Of a DNA stretch of 64,000 nucleotides, positions 10,641 through 23,920 are shown piece after piece. A program made the position numbers and the translations under genes. Below the pieces are notes generated by a model. That model saw nothing but the letters and a program-made list of their open reading frames with translations, had not been told where the DNA came from and searched no databases. The stretch is from the NCBI GenBank assembly GCA_020746835.1, contig JAGPNK010000001.1, positions 4,836,001 through 4,900,000 on the forward strand, in the 5' to 3' direction. This DNA is from Stachybotrys elegans. Taxonomy: Eukaryota > Ascomycota > Sordariomycetes > Hypocreales > Stachybotryaceae. The stretch's first letter is position 1. Each line of letters starts with the position of its first letter.

Positions 10641-12090
10641 ATGGTCAAGGAAACAAAGCTCTACGACGTCCTTGGCGTATGTTACCCCTCCGAGTAACCT
10701 CCGAGATAAGGCTCCAACTAACACGGATGCAGGTTGCTCCGACTGCCACCGACCAGGAGCTGAAGAAGGCCTACAAGACCGGTGCCCTCAAGTTCCATCC
10801 AGGTATGCCCTCGCATCCATCGCCCTTGGCGATTTCGATTCCGCTGTTAGATGCTAACCGCATGACCAGACAAGAACGCACACAACCCCGCCGCTGAGGA
10901 AAAGTTCAAGGAGATCTCCCACGCCTACGAGATTCTCTCCGATTCCCAGAAGCGTCAAATATACGATCAGTATGGTGAAGCCGGCCTAGAAGGTGGTGCC
11001 GGCGGTGGTGGTGGCATGGCTGCCGAGGACCTCTTCGCCCAGTTCTTCGGTGGTGGTGGTGGCTTCGGTGGCATGGGAGGCATGTTTGGCGGCATGGGTG
11101 GCCAGCGTGGGCCCCCAAAGGCGCGCACCATCCACCACACCCACAAAGTCACCCTCGAGGATGTGTATCGCGGCAAAATCTCTAAGCTCGCCCTTCAGCG
11201 ATCCATCATCTGCCCCAAGTGCGAGGGTCTCGGTGGTAAGGAGGGCGCCGTCCGAAGGTGTACGGGCTGCGACGGCCACGGTATGAAGACGATGATGCGC
11301 CAGATGGGCCCCATGATCCAGCGCTTCCAGACTGTCTGCCCTGACTGCAATGGTGAGGGTGAGATCATCAAGGAGAAGGACCGCTGCAAGCAGTGCAACG
11401 GCAAGAAGACCATTGTCGACCGCAAGGTCCTCCATGTCCACGTCGACCGTGGTGTTCGCAACGGCACCAAGATCGAGTTCAAGGGCGATGGTGATCAGCA
11501 GCCTGGCGTCCAGGCCGGCGACGTCGTGTTTGAGATTGAGCAGAAGCCCCATTCTCGCTTCACTCGTAAAGACGACGACCTCTTGTACAAGTGCGATATA
11601 GAGCTCGTCACTGCCCTTGCTGGTGGCACCATCTACGTTGAGCACCTCGACGACCGTTGGCTCAGCATCGATATCCTCCCAGGCGAGGCTATTGCACCAG
11701 GTAAGCTAGAATTCACAATGTGCGGATGTTTCCCAGGTTTCCAAGAAACTGACCTTTTTACTTGCAGATGCTGTGCGAATGGTCCGTGGCCAGGGTATGC
11801 CCTCCCCTCGTCACCACGACTTCGGAAACCTGTACATTCACTTCAACGTCAAGTTCCCCGAGAAGAACTGGACCGCAGACCCCGAGGCCTATGAGAACTT
11901 GCGGAAGATTCTGCCCGCTCCTGAGCTGCAAACCGTGCCTCCGTCCGAGCACATGTCGGAGCCTGCCGACCTGGAGGAGCTCGACTCGTCAGCCCAGCAG
12001 CGAATGTTCGGAGCCGGCGGTGGTGCCATGGATGAAGACGATGAGGACGGTCACCCTGGCGGCGAGCGTGTCCAGTGCGCTTCGCAGTAA
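10641..12090 (+). CDS. ydj1: Type I J-protein co-chaperone (Ydj1/Mas5/DNAJA class), farnesylated
   Basis: Exons 10641-10676, 10733-10802, 10870-11700 and 11768-12090; 419 aa (yeast Ydj1 is 409). Introns start GTATGT, GTATGC and GTAAGC and end in AG; the second splits the Asp codon of the HPD motif. J domain is residues 5-67 with H34-P35-D36. A Gly/Phe-rich linker (about 75-105) follows. The cysteine-rich zinc domain has four CXXC repeats: [24 protein letters not shown] and CKQCNGKK. Two beta-barrel substrate domains come next, then a C-terminal CASQ box, the farnesylation signal also carried by Ydj1. Family role: stimulates cytosolic Hsp70 ATPase, delivers unfolded clients, and assists import into mitochondria and ER; farnesyl allows ER-membrane association. 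Every hallmark is visible, so the call is firm. Confidence 0.97.
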
Positions 12091-13733
12091 AGGGTGACGG
12101 CGCTCAGGGTAGCTGGGTGACCGGAGGCCCTCCCCAACCCGGGATGTTGATGACTTACAGACAGAGCGTGGGGTTCCCAGGCTCCTCGCTTCAGGATAAG
12201 ACGAATTTTACGGGGTACGTTTCCACGCATGGAGAGGTGGCGATTACGCAGCCAGCCGGACGGGATCGTCACATGGCCATTTATCCCATGGCGCCTATTT
12301 TCTTACCGTCTCATTGATACCAAATGGAAGACATCCCAAGGGTTTTATACCGGCCTGGGATTTGGGCAATTCTTATCGTGCGGGCGTGCAATGCATTACC
12401 ATTACATTACCTGGAACGCAGGGGGTAATGGCTCTCCCGGGACTCGGGGAGGGTAGCGCATCAGGCTGCTGCCTCCTGTGGTCGTCTGGGAGGCGGTGGA
12501 TTCCAGATGGTGGGAAGGCGTTTAGAGGGACATAGACGATTTGACGAGTTATTAGTTGAAGCAGGACTCAGGTAGACCGCGAATATGAAATGTGCTTTGG
12601 CTTGCATACATTCCCATTCGGATTTCCCCACTGTTGATGTGCGATTGATCCACCAAGCCGCTGATCATGGGCATGTGATATTCTTTGCTCTCCGGGATAT
12701 AGGTAGGCGCCCAAGATGGCGCGAACCAATACGGGCAGCACTGGACGAGAGGAGGAACGGAGCTGGCTACAAGCTGTATTCTCGCCTGTCATAGCGCATC
12801 AGACGCACCCCCAACATGCCTCAGGGTGAGTGAGACCAACAGTCTGTCTGTCTTTAGCTGAAAAGCTAGACGAGAAGCAAGTATTAGGCCTTACCGCTTT
12901 GCGTTTACTGCCGTACCTAGGCTATGAAAAGAAGAAGAAAAAGTAAATAATCATAGATAAGCGAACAAGGCACAGAAGAGTAAGATGGTGTTTCAGTTGA
13001 GACATTCATGATAGATCGTCTTTTGCCTATTGGCTCCCCCCCAATCCCACGTGATTCTCAGCAACTTACACCCTATCTTTGCTAGTATGCTTTTTTGCAT
13101 AGCTGAGGAAAAAAAAAGAAAGCAGCTCCTTATCAGTGCATACAGTATGAGACGGGAAGGGCTGCTCCCAGCTGATGTACGCGCGCGCACTGTGAGCGAC
13201 AGCTGGCAGTAACTGGCACTCCCCCTCCATCTTTTTCTTCTTTTTTCCCTTTTGTTTTCTTTCTTTCTCACACCATCTTTTCACGCTTCCTGCTTCGTCC
13301 TCCTATGTGCACATTGCTGGCTTCGAGCCCGTGACGGCAATTGGAGCAGGTTCAGTTCATTTTGCAGCCGCAATCTGGCTTCCACCCTGGGAAGTTCCTA
13401 CTTACCTAAAATTCTAAAATCTTGCCCCGTCAGAAGCGACAAGGCTACCCCACGTCCTCTGGCTCGCACAACCCACCCACCACCCACCCTCTTCTTTTCC
13501 TACGGCTAGCTTCGTTTGACAGAAGCTCTCTCTTGTCTTTCCCGTGTGCTCTCTGAGCTGGCTTCTAATTTTCCTTTCTTTTCTTTTTTTACGATTCTAA
13601 CTTTTTTTTCTTCTCCCCGTCCCTTTATTTCTACTACAAATACCCTTTCCTTTTTGTATTTTACCTACCTCCTACCTTTTCTCATACACCTCCTGGAAAC
13701 CCAACAATTGTGCCGCATTCGTCTCCAGCCATC
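12091..13733. other. Intergenic region
   Basis: 3' flank of ydj1 followed by the CT-rich promoter and leader of the next plus-strand gene (13200-13733, with long T runs). No gene, RNA or transposon feature seen. Confidence 0.5.
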
Positions 13734-16046
13734 ATGGCCAAGAAGAAGAGCAAACAGCCTTCGTCTGACGAGGGCGACGAGACTGCGCCCGCTTCTCTGC
13801 CTTCTCCCCCGTCCTCTGTCGCTAGCAAAGGCAACAAGGCTTCCAAGAATGGTGATGCGACAGCTGCCTCCTCATCGCTCATAATATGCCGGAACAAGTA
13901 CGTTGTTTGACTTTTACTTCTGCCCTGCGGGCAATGGCACTTGTGACGACTACATGACAAGGCATTCGTCGCCTCCCCTCCATAGCCTCCCCAGCTGACA
14001 CCCTCGCCTAGGCACTGGAGGTATATTTCGTGCTTTCACGGCCCGTGGCTGCAGATGCCCATCGAGATCCTCGAGACGGTAGCCAACATCAACTACAACA
14101 CCCCGCGACCTCGCCCTATCGATCCCGCCGTCTTCTTCGACCTCGTCAAAGTCCGCCGCCTCGTTGATGAGGCCAGCAATCTTGCCGTGAGGGCTGCTAG
14201 CGACATCGCCTCACCGACCCTCACCAACGTTAATGGCGGTATGCCCGGAGATGCCTCCATGAACGCCTTTGGCCTGGGGGGGCCGGGCCACGGCGCTAAG
14301 CTGAGCCGCGAGCGCAAGTTCCGGATGCGGGAGCAGGCGAGCCAGAAGCTCGGCCGCGCCTATCGCCTGGACGAGATTGCCTGTAGTGTCGCGACCATGC
14401 AGGGCGCTTCGCCTCTCGAAGACGTCGGGAGCCTGGTACTCCAGCGCAACCCCAAGGATCCCGATGCCAAGTATGTCCACTTCTTCCATGAGAAGATCCC
14501 CTCGCGCCAGCTCGCCGAGTCCACCAGCCTACAGCCCCTCGCCGACATCATTGCCGAGCGGCCTAACGAGCCTGAGGTCTATCGCACCCGCGCCACCGTC
14601 AAGAGTTTCAAGGCCGACTATGATGGCTGCATCGTGGATTTGACTACCGCCTTGGCCCTCTGTCGCTACCACAAGCCTGCCCATAGCCAGAGCGAGGATA
14701 CTAGTCTGCAGACGCAAGAACCCCGCAACAGGCGAGAGGTGCGGTTGGCTGAGAAAGACCAGCCCAGCAGCTTGGAATCCCAGCTTTACTTCCAGCGCGC
14801 CACCACGTATCTGACCATGGCCTCCCAGCTCGTCGCAGATGGCCTCCCGCTCAAGGCCGAAGATGGCGGCCTCGAGAAACCAAGCGCGGCGCCGGCGGCA
14901 GACAAACAGGCCGACGCGCGCAAGCTGGTAAAGACGTATGCTAGGCGAGCCCTCAAGGACTACCTGTCGTTCCTCTCGCAGTTCGAATATTCGCCCAACC
15001 TGCCTAACAAAGTGGTTCGTGAGTTTAATATACGAGTGAGCCTCGCGGCGCACGGCACCCGCAACAGGCACCTACCCGACCCAACTGCCTCCAACTCGCA
15101 CACAGTCTACTCGCTTGCCGATCTCTTTGCTGCCGTGCCGCCGTCTGATATCCCGCCCTACCCGTCATACGGCGTTTCTAAGCGCGATGTCGCACAGTCG
15201 AAGCCTATCCCTTTCACCGAGTGGACAACGGAGTGGATCACCTACCATCCCCTGATGACGGACGCGCTTCATTCCCTGATTTTGTGTCACTGCCTGGCCC
15301 AGACATCCGTCAAGGAGGTGCAGAGGCATGCCTACATGGTGGCGCGCCTCGTGCGACTTACCGACGGGTATCCCGTCTTCCAGGCCAGCCGCTCTCCGGC
15401 CCGTTCCGACTGGATCGAGGTGATGCGCCGCGTCAGCGACATCATCCAGCTCGACGCTACGTGGGACCAGCTGTGCGCCCCGACGCCCCTGCCCATCTAC
15501 GATCATAGGCCTCAGCCCAAGGCCACGGCCGACCTGGGCCGAGCCGCGACCGCCGCCGCTGCGCTCATCAACGGGGAGAGCCCCGGCGAGACTGAAGAGC
15601 AGAAGAAGGAGCGCATGCGTCAGCAGGCCATCCTCGATGCCCTCAACGACGAGCGCGTCGTCGACGAGGCGACCTTCCGGGCTTCAGTCCAGGCCAGGGA
15701 GAAGCGGGCACACGAGGACGACGCCAAGCTGCAGGAAGCCGCCAATTCATCCAGCGCTCCCACCCCAACGCTATTCCCCTCTACCGCTTCCGCCGCCCCC
15801 AGAGACACCATTGCGCAGCCCGGTGTGCGTCGCTGGTCCGCCGAGGACGGCCGCGAATACCCAATCCTGACGGAGCGCGCCGCCGCCATCGCCCAGTGGA
15901 TTCGCGAAGCGCCCGCCGTCCCCAGCCTTGCCAAACGCAAGCGACGCCCCAAGAAAGCCACTGCCGCCGGCGACGACCCCAACGTCCAGGCCGCAGGGGA
16001 CGCCATGGGCCAGCTCGACCTGAAGGAGGTGCCGGCCGAATCGTAA
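13734..16046 (+). CDS. Conserved fungal protein of unknown function with a TPR-like segment
   Basis: Exons 13734-13897 and 14012-16046; 732 aa. Intron 13898-14011 (GTACGT...CCTAG) is phase 2 and joins 'ICRNK' to 'HWRYISCFHGPWLQMPIEILE'. The first about 45 residues are Lys/Ser-rich. Residues about 50-110 form a distinctive block (WRYISCFHGPWLQMP, then VNYNTPRPRPIDPAVFFDL by similarity to what I recall of fungal orthologues). A segment around residue 235 (PEVYRTRATVKSFKADYDGC) reads like one TPR helix pair. The C-terminus is charged with a KRKRRPKKA nuclear-localisation-like cluster near residue 705. I believe it is widely conserved in Pezizomycotina but cannot assign a function. Start ATG sits in CATCATGG context. 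Confidence 0.82.
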
Positions 16047-16870
16047 AAGAAACGGGATAAAACAGCCGGTGCCTTGTCGTCTTGCTCATCTCCTATCGGG
16101 ATCCTACGCATCTGGAGAAGGGAAAGAAGAAGACAGGCTTAGGGGAAGTGACAACGCGTGGTTCAGCGTCTTTGGCCCATCGTGGGGAGAATATGTGACA
16201 CAGGGATCCTGTGGCAGAACATGAGAGGAGTCAGTGGACAATGAAGGGTGCACTGTTCTATAACGCTGACTGAAGATTCCCTCTTTTGGGTCTGGAGATC
16301 TTTTTTTCTTTCTTTCTTTTTTCTTTTACTTTTTCCTCCCCCCTTGTTTCTTTCTTTTGATGAAGGGAACTCCCAGGGATACTTCTGCTGACGCCTGATA
16401 CGATGAAACGACATGGCTTGCTTGTTGCACATGGCTCTTTCGGGGTGAGAGGAAAGACCCAGAGGCCCTGGCTCGGTGCGGAATGGAGGCTGGTCTGTTT
16501 CTTAGGAAGCCGTCAAATAATTTTTCAAGGACAGCGAACACGAAGCGAATGAGAGAAGAGAGAGAGGAAGCGCAGACTTCCATCCTTGCCTTGTAGAAGC
16601 CGGCAACCAATCTATATCAGCTGCATCCTCTCCAAGTGAATCACTACATGGATGCTAATGCAACAGAAGCAACGGAAACCAAAAGTAAACGGATGTTTTG
16701 TAAGAGAAGTACATATAACGCCGTGCCAATCCCGGAATTCCTTCTATGATAACCGGCCAGCCCGGTCTATTGCAACGTTATAGCGCCATGGTAGAATATT
16801 CGACTTCCTATCACGGGCGTGTATAGCCAAACACCTTCGCTTCCCAAAATTATTACCAATAAGTCTATCC
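16047..16870. other. Convergent 3' flanks
   Basis: Terminator region between the unknown 732-aa gene (plus) and the first Zn2Cys6 gene (minus). T-rich stretch 16300-16345. Nothing else seen. Confidence 0.5.
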
Positions 16871-19815
16871 TCAAAACCAACGGCCAACGGCCATGGTATT
16901 AGCAGAATTCAAAAACGCATCAATGTCGCCAACTCCTTGCGTCTCTAGAACGTTCATGAGCTCCATCTGCTGCGATGGGGTGAGACTACCATGACGCTCA
17001 GCCATGTAGTTCAAATGGGGCATATCGGCAGGCCCCATGCTTGGCATTCCATCGGATGTTGACATGTGTCCAAAATTGGCGGAGCCAGCCATGGTATCAT
17101 TGAAGAAGTTGTTGGTAGGCATGGAGAAATTATACGGAGATATGAGATGGGGTTGAGGCGAAAACCATTCTGCCATGTTGCTTGGCGCCGGCGGCAGCGG
17201 CTTCTGCGGGTTCGAAGCATGAGAGGTAGGAGGCATGTTGTAAGGAACTGGCCGCTGATGTCCTTGCTGATACTGAGGTCCAGGCTTGTGCGGCGACACA
17301 TTGTGTGGCGATGCTATTCCGTGCCCATGTATCTGCCTCGGACCAGTTTGCATCATGCCGTGTGACGGCGATGCAGAGGCATTCTGCCTCGCTGCCAGTG
17401 CGGCAGGCGTCAAAGACTCTGGCGGTGTGGGGAGAGAATCCGAAAACTGCTCGGGGGGTGAAGCCAAGCTGTGCTCAGGCGAGGTGATGATCGGGGGTGA
17501 TGATTCATCCATGGTTACCGTATCATTGGTTTGGGTAAAATCAGGGGGGAAGTAGGAGAACCTACGGCCGTTGGAATCGGTGGCTGGGTTCTGGAAGATG
17601 GAATTGGATCTGAAGGTCGGCTGTGGCGGCGGGTAATTTGGATCGAATGCAAAGTTGTTCATCGACTCCGGCGGCGAGTCGAAGACGTATCCAAACTGGG
17701 GTGCGTTGAGGTACTGTAGAGGCTGTACTTGACCGGGGCCAGCAGCAGTGACTGGAAAGTTCTCTGGCGATGCCTGTGACTCGACGATGGATAAGGGAGT
17801 AGCAAATGCATTCGTCGGCAACGGCTCGCTTGAGGAATCCCGGATTTCGTAGCTCTGCAGACACGCCTTGGAGAGAATGGCATACAGCTGTGAGGCCGAG
17901 GCCGAGCCGGGCCACCGATCGGCAGATTGATCCAAGATCTCAAGCGACATATGAACGAGCTCCTGGACTTCCTCCTTGGTACGCTCCTGGCGTACGTCTG
18001 GATACGATGTCGCCCACAGAAGCGTGTTGAGCGCCATGTTCAAAGCCAGCAAGAAGACCCAGGTTATGTCTTCCGCGCCCATCTGTGTAGACTCATGAGC
18101 AAACTTTATGATGAATGCTGAACTCTCAAAGCAAATCTTGGCTGCTCGCGGGGAAGGCTTGGGGACCTGCGGAGTCGGTCGGTACAAGAAGACCTTCATC
18201 TGGTGGTAGCGGCTCGTAAACCTGTCGATATTGTCAGCTTTGATACTCGGTCTTGGATCGATACACGCAGCTTACCAGGATTTGCACCATGGGAAGCACT
18301 CGGGGGTGTTGTCGAGCCATTCCTTGATGCGTGTCTCTATGTGGTCGTACCACTGATGTGTGTCCTCTCGTGGGGCTGGCCGCTTCTTCTCATACAGCAT
18401 TCTCCGGATTTCAGCCTGGCATAGGCGCATCTTGTAGAAGTGGATGGCGACAAGCTTTCGCCCGCTCTGGGGTCCAGGTTGAATCCCGTTCTCCGTAATG
18501 AGCTCGTCATCCACTGTGGCGAAGAAGCCGACATCCAGCCTATCCTCACCTTTCGCAAACCCACTTGGACGTCCCATGCTGTGCGCCAACCCCAGCTCCA
18601 TGGCAGCCACAGCCCAGACAAGCCGACGCCGCATGTCGATGGTCAGAGGGTCTAGATTATAGCCAGTAGAAATCGTCGACTCATCGGTCAGGCCTTCTTG
18701 GTGGCAGATCCTGGACGCGAGGCCTATCACATAGTAGACCGGGGTGCGCGTCGGTGTGAGCAGTGAGTACTGTCCGATCAATACTAGACATTGCAGGGTT
18801 TTGAGGTCTTTGGGCCGTATCACGTCCTGCACATACTGCATAGCAGCGACGTAATAGCTGTCTGCAAGACCGGCGTACTGAGGTTCGAGCTTCTGTAAGC
18901 TGATGGCAATGACCATGCGGACGACAAAGTTGCGGTATGGGTCATTGTCCCCCTGGTACACAGCTTCCAAATCCTTCTGGAACACTTTCTCGTGGAGAAC
19001 GGGCCAAAACGATTGTGCTTGTAGGCAATCAGCAACCGGGTGGTGCACGGAAATGTTTGGGGCTCACCTTTCTTGATAAAAGCATCAACCAGTTTGTCGG
19101 CAACGTGCCGCGTGGGGAGGGACTCGGCAGGCAGCTCGCTCACCATAGGATAGCTGCTCTTCTTCCTAGCACCTGTGCCGCCCATTTGAATCGACTGCAT
19201 TCGGGCCTGTTCTCTCCCTCGCACGCTCGGTATGAGATCCGATATGCGGCTGGACTCGGTAAAGCGTTTGGCTTCTTCCATGAGTAGGCGAGACATGGCG
19301 ATGCCGCTGCTGGGTCCGAGATATCGAGGGGTTTCGTCGCTGCCATTGAGACGAATCATGCCGCCGGGACGAACCATGTTCTCGTTGTTATTAGGGTAAT
19401 CCTGTTCGTCCTCGGTGTACTGCGCAAGCTCGGCCTCCAGCGCGCGAACCTTGTCCTGGAGCTTGATAACATAGTAGCGGTTAATCTTGCGTCCCTTGGT
19501 CGTATCAAGGTACTCGCAGACGGAACCGGATCGTTCGCATGGGACACAGCGGGGCAACGTGGGATCGCATCGCGTTTTTCTCTGGGTTAGAATTTAGCAT
19601 CATGGCGCAACGGAGTGTGCTTCCGTGGGAGGGAGCGATACCTGTCGGCAACGGCAGCAGGCTGTCAGGGTATGAGCGACGCGCTGGCCAGAGTCTCCGT
19701 CGGAGAGGTCGTCGTCGTTTGAAGGTGGCTTCCGGGCTTGGGAATGGGCCAGCAGTTGGCCGTGGCGAGGCGCAACTGTACCCAGGCCCTGGCGGAAGAT
19801 GTGGGCGGCATCCAT
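16871..19815 (-). CDS. Zn2Cys6 transcription factor with fungal_trans domain (926 aa)
   Basis: Exons (minus) 19642-19815, 19068-19581, 18276-19017 and 16871-18221. Introns are 19582-19641, 19018-19067 and 18222-18275, each GT-AG. The first intron cuts the zinc cluster; splicing rebuilds C53-X2-C56-X6-C63-X6-C70-X2-C73-X6-C80, a textbook Gal4-type binuclear cluster. A linker with a leucine-rich coiled coil follows (INRYYVIKLQDKVRALEAEL), a dimerisation element. Residues about 225-560 are the fungal_trans middle-homology region (QSFWPVLHEKVF; DMRRRLVWAVAAMELGLAHS). The last about 370 residues are low complexity (Pro, Ser, Asn, Gln, His), as in activation domains. The target pathway cannot be named. 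It is divergent from a second Zn2Cys6 gene 4.6 kb away. The start at 19815 has GTCATGG context; a slightly longer N-terminus cannot be excluded. Confidence 0.92.
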
Positions 19816-20103
19816 GACCTCTGGACAGGTAGGAGCCAGCAAAACGGGTATGGCAGCTGGACCGTTGGCGATGGTGTCAAAGCAGCGTCCTGGAGTTGGT
19901 GAAGCCCCCTCACTACCTCGCTATCTCACTGCGGGGGGTAATTTGTGAGAACCGAAGAAGAGCGTAGACAGTTGGGCCGTCGGGATGACGCAGGGTAAGC
20001 GCGTGCTGCTCACTCTACAGAGTTCTAGAATTCCAGGAAGTCGTAGTGGTAAGAGTATTGACAATTTTTATCGCGAGGTAGCGACTACAGTCCAAGAGCA
20101 GTT

Positions 20104-20132
20104 GTGGACTGTGGACTGTGGACTGGTGGACT
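20104..20132. repeat. GTGGACT short tandem repeats
   Basis: Three near-contiguous GTGGACT copies plus one offset copy. Confidence 0.85.
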
Positions 20133-21532
20133 GAGATGGGATCGCGGGATAGCCGGGTTCAAGGCCACATTGAGCGGTTGCGTTATGTTTATGCGATGGG
20201 TGTAATTGTGAAGGCTGTCGATAATGCGACGGATCGGCCGTGGGCGCAAGTACGTCGAGGCAGTTGCTGCGATTGCTGTTGTTTGGTAGAAATTGTGGAA
20301 GGCGGCCCGAGTTGATTTGTTGGTGGTGGTTTGATTCGCACTCGCACTCGTTATGTTGTAATTGAGCTAGAGGGGATGCCCACCGTACCTTACAGTACCT
20401 CCCTCACACAAAAGGGAGCAAGCATGTGGAAACCTGAAGACGGGAGGGAAAGGGAAGCCGGGGTCATGAATGGGCGGTGGCCACTAGGCAACTGATTTGC
20501 AGGGCACCTCACAGTAGCCGCCCTCCAAGCTTGGTATAGATTAGGTGTAGGTACTTCTGGCCCGTACCGGTACCTTGGAGACTGAGACATGGATGGCCCA
20601 AGGTGGGGTAGGTTCCGCACGCTCCCTACATACGATGGCATACGATTGGGTATGTACAGTTGTTCCATATAGGAGCCCATGCTCAGTGACAGGCGCTTGA
20701 CAGACAGAGATCCGGGATCCCAGATTTGACAGAGATTGAAGGGATTAAAGAAACGGACGAGGCTTGGGAGTAAAACAAATCCCAGAATGAGGTCAGCGAC
20801 TTGAACGAGGGATGCAGCTAGTACATTATCACACGTGGCTTCCAAGCGCGCAATGCTAGTAGTACCTTAGTACACCCAGGTACCCAGTCAACTGTTTCGC
20901 CCACATGATGCCAATGTCGAAACTCGCCTGCAGGTTTTTGTATGCGCTCTGGACCTGGGCCAAGAACGGATCGCCGCAGAGCTGCCAACCTTCTTCGGGG
21001 GCTTACTGGCGCTGTGGGAGCGTATGCTGGTGCGTCGCCTGTACCGACATACTATATCTGTCTATAAGGATCATGTCATACTCAGCAGGGCGCACCGCAG
21101 AAACAGACTTGAAGACGTAGAGATACATGGTATGCAGTGCCAGCCGCACGGAACCATGAAGCGTGGAATTGTTTGAAACTCTGGTGGAGAACAATGGAGC
21201 CAGCTGGCCTGACGCTGACAAGCAGCACACAAGACCTCCAACTGGGGACGGAGTCCGGATCGATGGAATACCTTGTTTTAGAGGGCCTGTGACAGGCGTG
21301 GTGCTAGAGGATTCCTTGTTTCATATCTTCATCCCAAGTTGGCGCATGATACTGATCGGATCTCGCTCTCTGCACAAGCGCACATCGTTACATCGTAGCA
21401 TTGTCTACGCCGAGTTTCGCTTCGTTGCCGAGCTCGCTCCTGGTGGCTTTGCTGTCACGATGGAGCATAAACTTGTTGCACCTTGGCAGAAGGAAAGTTG
21501 CATCCATGGTATTATTCGCCCATTCATGGAGC

Positions 21533-21534
<2 letters not shown>

Positions 21535-21567
<33 letters not shown>
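21535..21567. repeat. (GA)16 microsatellite
   Basis: Uninterrupted GA dinucleotide tract in the intergenic region. Confidence 0.95.
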
Positions 21568-21570
<3 letters not shown>

Positions 21571-23842
21571 CCGGAACCCGGGTCGGAGATCCTGGCCCAT
21601 GAGCCACATGGAATCTATTTGTAGGCCGTGTTCCCGTCACTCATGCATTGGAGCTCGGATCCTCAAACCAGAGCCTGGCTTGCCTGGATGCGATGCCCTT
21701 GCGCCGTCAAATAGGGCTCCATAGGTAGGGCTGGGGCGTTCTCGACGCAGACACAGGGTTTCACTCTTGTCCTTCACCATCGCCTCAGCCAGATGGGGTT
21801 AAGCCCTCGGCATGAGCGCCGCCAGGCATAGCTGCCGTCATGCAGCACACAGACGACGAGAACACCAGCGTACCGCCATGTGCTTCTGCAATCCTCAACC
21901 CATCTCTAGACGTGACAGGAGTTGGTGTAAGCGCAGACTCGAATCCATCATCGGTTGTGGTTGCGCACGCCGCCCTCGATTAGCAAGATACCTGTGAGCG
22001 ATGTCGTGTCGTCAACACCATGAGAATATGTGAGTGGGCCACCGATTTGCGCGCGATGAAACAGATCCTGGCTTTCCCCTGAGGGCGTCGAAAGATGTAC
22101 ATACAGACATGAAACCTTGTAGAAATCCGATCGATCCAGTAGCAATCACTGCCGTGGCAGGATGAATCACAGGTAGCTCGATTAGACAAGTGAGGTGCGT
22201 ATGTTTGCTGTGGACTCATGAGCTGAAAGTACTCCCTGCGTCTATTGTTACAGCCTCAACGGCATTCTACAAGCCACAACAATGGTGGCGGGCAGCCCCG
22301 ATATGTAAGCGCTTCGGGAAGAGCGAAGCTTCAGCTTTCTCAAGATGCCGTTTTATTTTTATATTTCTATATCGTTTTCTATTTATTTATTTACTTGTTT
22401 GTTTGTTTGTTTTTGGTTTTTGCTGGAATTTGCCACATCATTCTACAGACGCGTGTCACTCAGTGTAAATTGAACTAGCCTGTTAGATACAGGTAGTCAG
22501 CCATGAGTGCCGAGCACACAGACTGAGAAGAGATCCAGAGCCGTGATCTCGTCACAACGGGAAGAACGGACCACGCCCTGGGTAGCCCCTGTAAATAGGG
22601 CCGAAAGAAATCCCAAGTGTGTACCGGATAAAACACACCAAGTCATCCGGTTCTACTCTGCTTCTAGAACCTGGCATCGTGTTCCAGGCTGGCGGCCGCT
22701 TGGTCCTATGAATTAATTACCCTGATTGCTAGTTTAGACTTGGAAAGCAAGGGGGAATCGGAGAATCCGCAATGATCTTCATTTTTAATTGGACCTGAAC
22801 GCAGAGGAACCGACTCATGAAAGCCTGTCTTTTGGGTCATCATCCATCCAACCATCCCAGCGTTGCCTCGTCCCGATCAGGAAACGCAAGACGAAGACCC
22901 CTTCCCTTGTTCCCCTTGCCCTGCCTGCCCTGCCGGCCCTGCCTGCCTTACACCTTTCTCCCCGCAGGAACTGACCCGCCCCTGGTTATGCCTAAGAATA
23001 GCTGGAAATTCTAGCAGCACAACCACACCTTGAAGGGAAAGAGGGGCTGCCCGTCTCGGCCCATTTTGAGCAGGAGTAGGAATGGGCGCCTGCCACTTCT
23101 GTGCCATTGCTCCAATATTGATTGATTCAGGTTGCATTCGGATTCTAGGCAACAACGACAAGATGGTGAGTGGGTCATGGAAACTTCCATGCGGCTGCAC
23201 TGAAGCCGCCACCAACAGGTACCTAGGTAGGTAACTGCTGATTTGCGACGGCTCTAGCGCGCCAAGAATGCCATTTCGGGAGAAGGATATGGAAGCGGGA
23301 GCTTCAATTATTGTAGCCATGTTCGTAGAATGCTTGGAGAGATTCTCCTGGCTGAGACGATCCTACGGCCACGACATGTCTGCTCATGAATAATAAGCCG
23401 ACGATCCTGTCCGATTCGCAGCGTCGTGCACGGAAGCATGGCGTAATTCGTAATTAGCCTAGTAGGCAATTTGGGGCGACAATAATAACACCGCTAACAA
23501 ATCGACAGACAAAACGTCACGTTGGTCTTGGGTATGTTTCCGACGCCCCTGGCGCAGGTTTTCAGTCAGTAGACGTATATCATTTGCCTGGGAGCACACT
23601 TGCTCTCTGGGTGTTCGTCTCAAGTTTGTCTACAAGGGTCCAGGTAGCAATTGTGAATTAAAGACTGCCTGCCCATCGGCCAGCCGGAACCAAAACTCGC
23701 TCTCATGTCCCTGCAAACCAACCATTCAGCGCCGGGGCCTCACTTCTCTCATTAATTAATGTCTTGGTGCAAGGGCCTGTAAATGTATTGCTTGGTGGAG
23801 GATCTCGGCAGGTGGGAATGGGAATAGGGAGCGGAAGTACTC

Positions 23843-23859
23843 TAGGTACCGGGTACCTA
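23843..23859. repeat. Inverted repeat TAGGTACC / GGTACCTA
   Basis: Perfect 8-bp arms separated by one base. Related GGTACCT-type words occur elsewhere in the same intergenic region (20391, 20548, 20567, 20865, 20878, 23219, 23960). This is compatible with a dimeric binding site, but fungal intergenic DNA commonly carries such words. Confidence 0.6.
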
Positions 23860-23888
23860 AGGGGGGGGCTGGGTACAAGAGGAAGGAA

Positions 23889-23920
23889 GGGGAAGGGGAA
23901 GGGGAAGAGGAGGGGCGGGG
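23889..23920 (+). other. G-quadruplex-capable G-rich tract
   Basis: Five runs of four G (GGGGAAGGGGAAGGGG, then GGGGCGGGG) on the plus strand, about 540 bp upstream of the second Zn2Cys6 start codon and on its coding strand. Structure formation is inferred only. Confidence 0.5.

Noticed and set aside
20390..20845. 151-codon minus frame in the regulator gap
   Set aside because: No domain, irregular composition, no supportive splice sites.
21163..21624. 153-codon plus frame spanning the GA microsatellite
   Set aside because: Its Arg-Glu run is just the repeat translated; no other coding feature.
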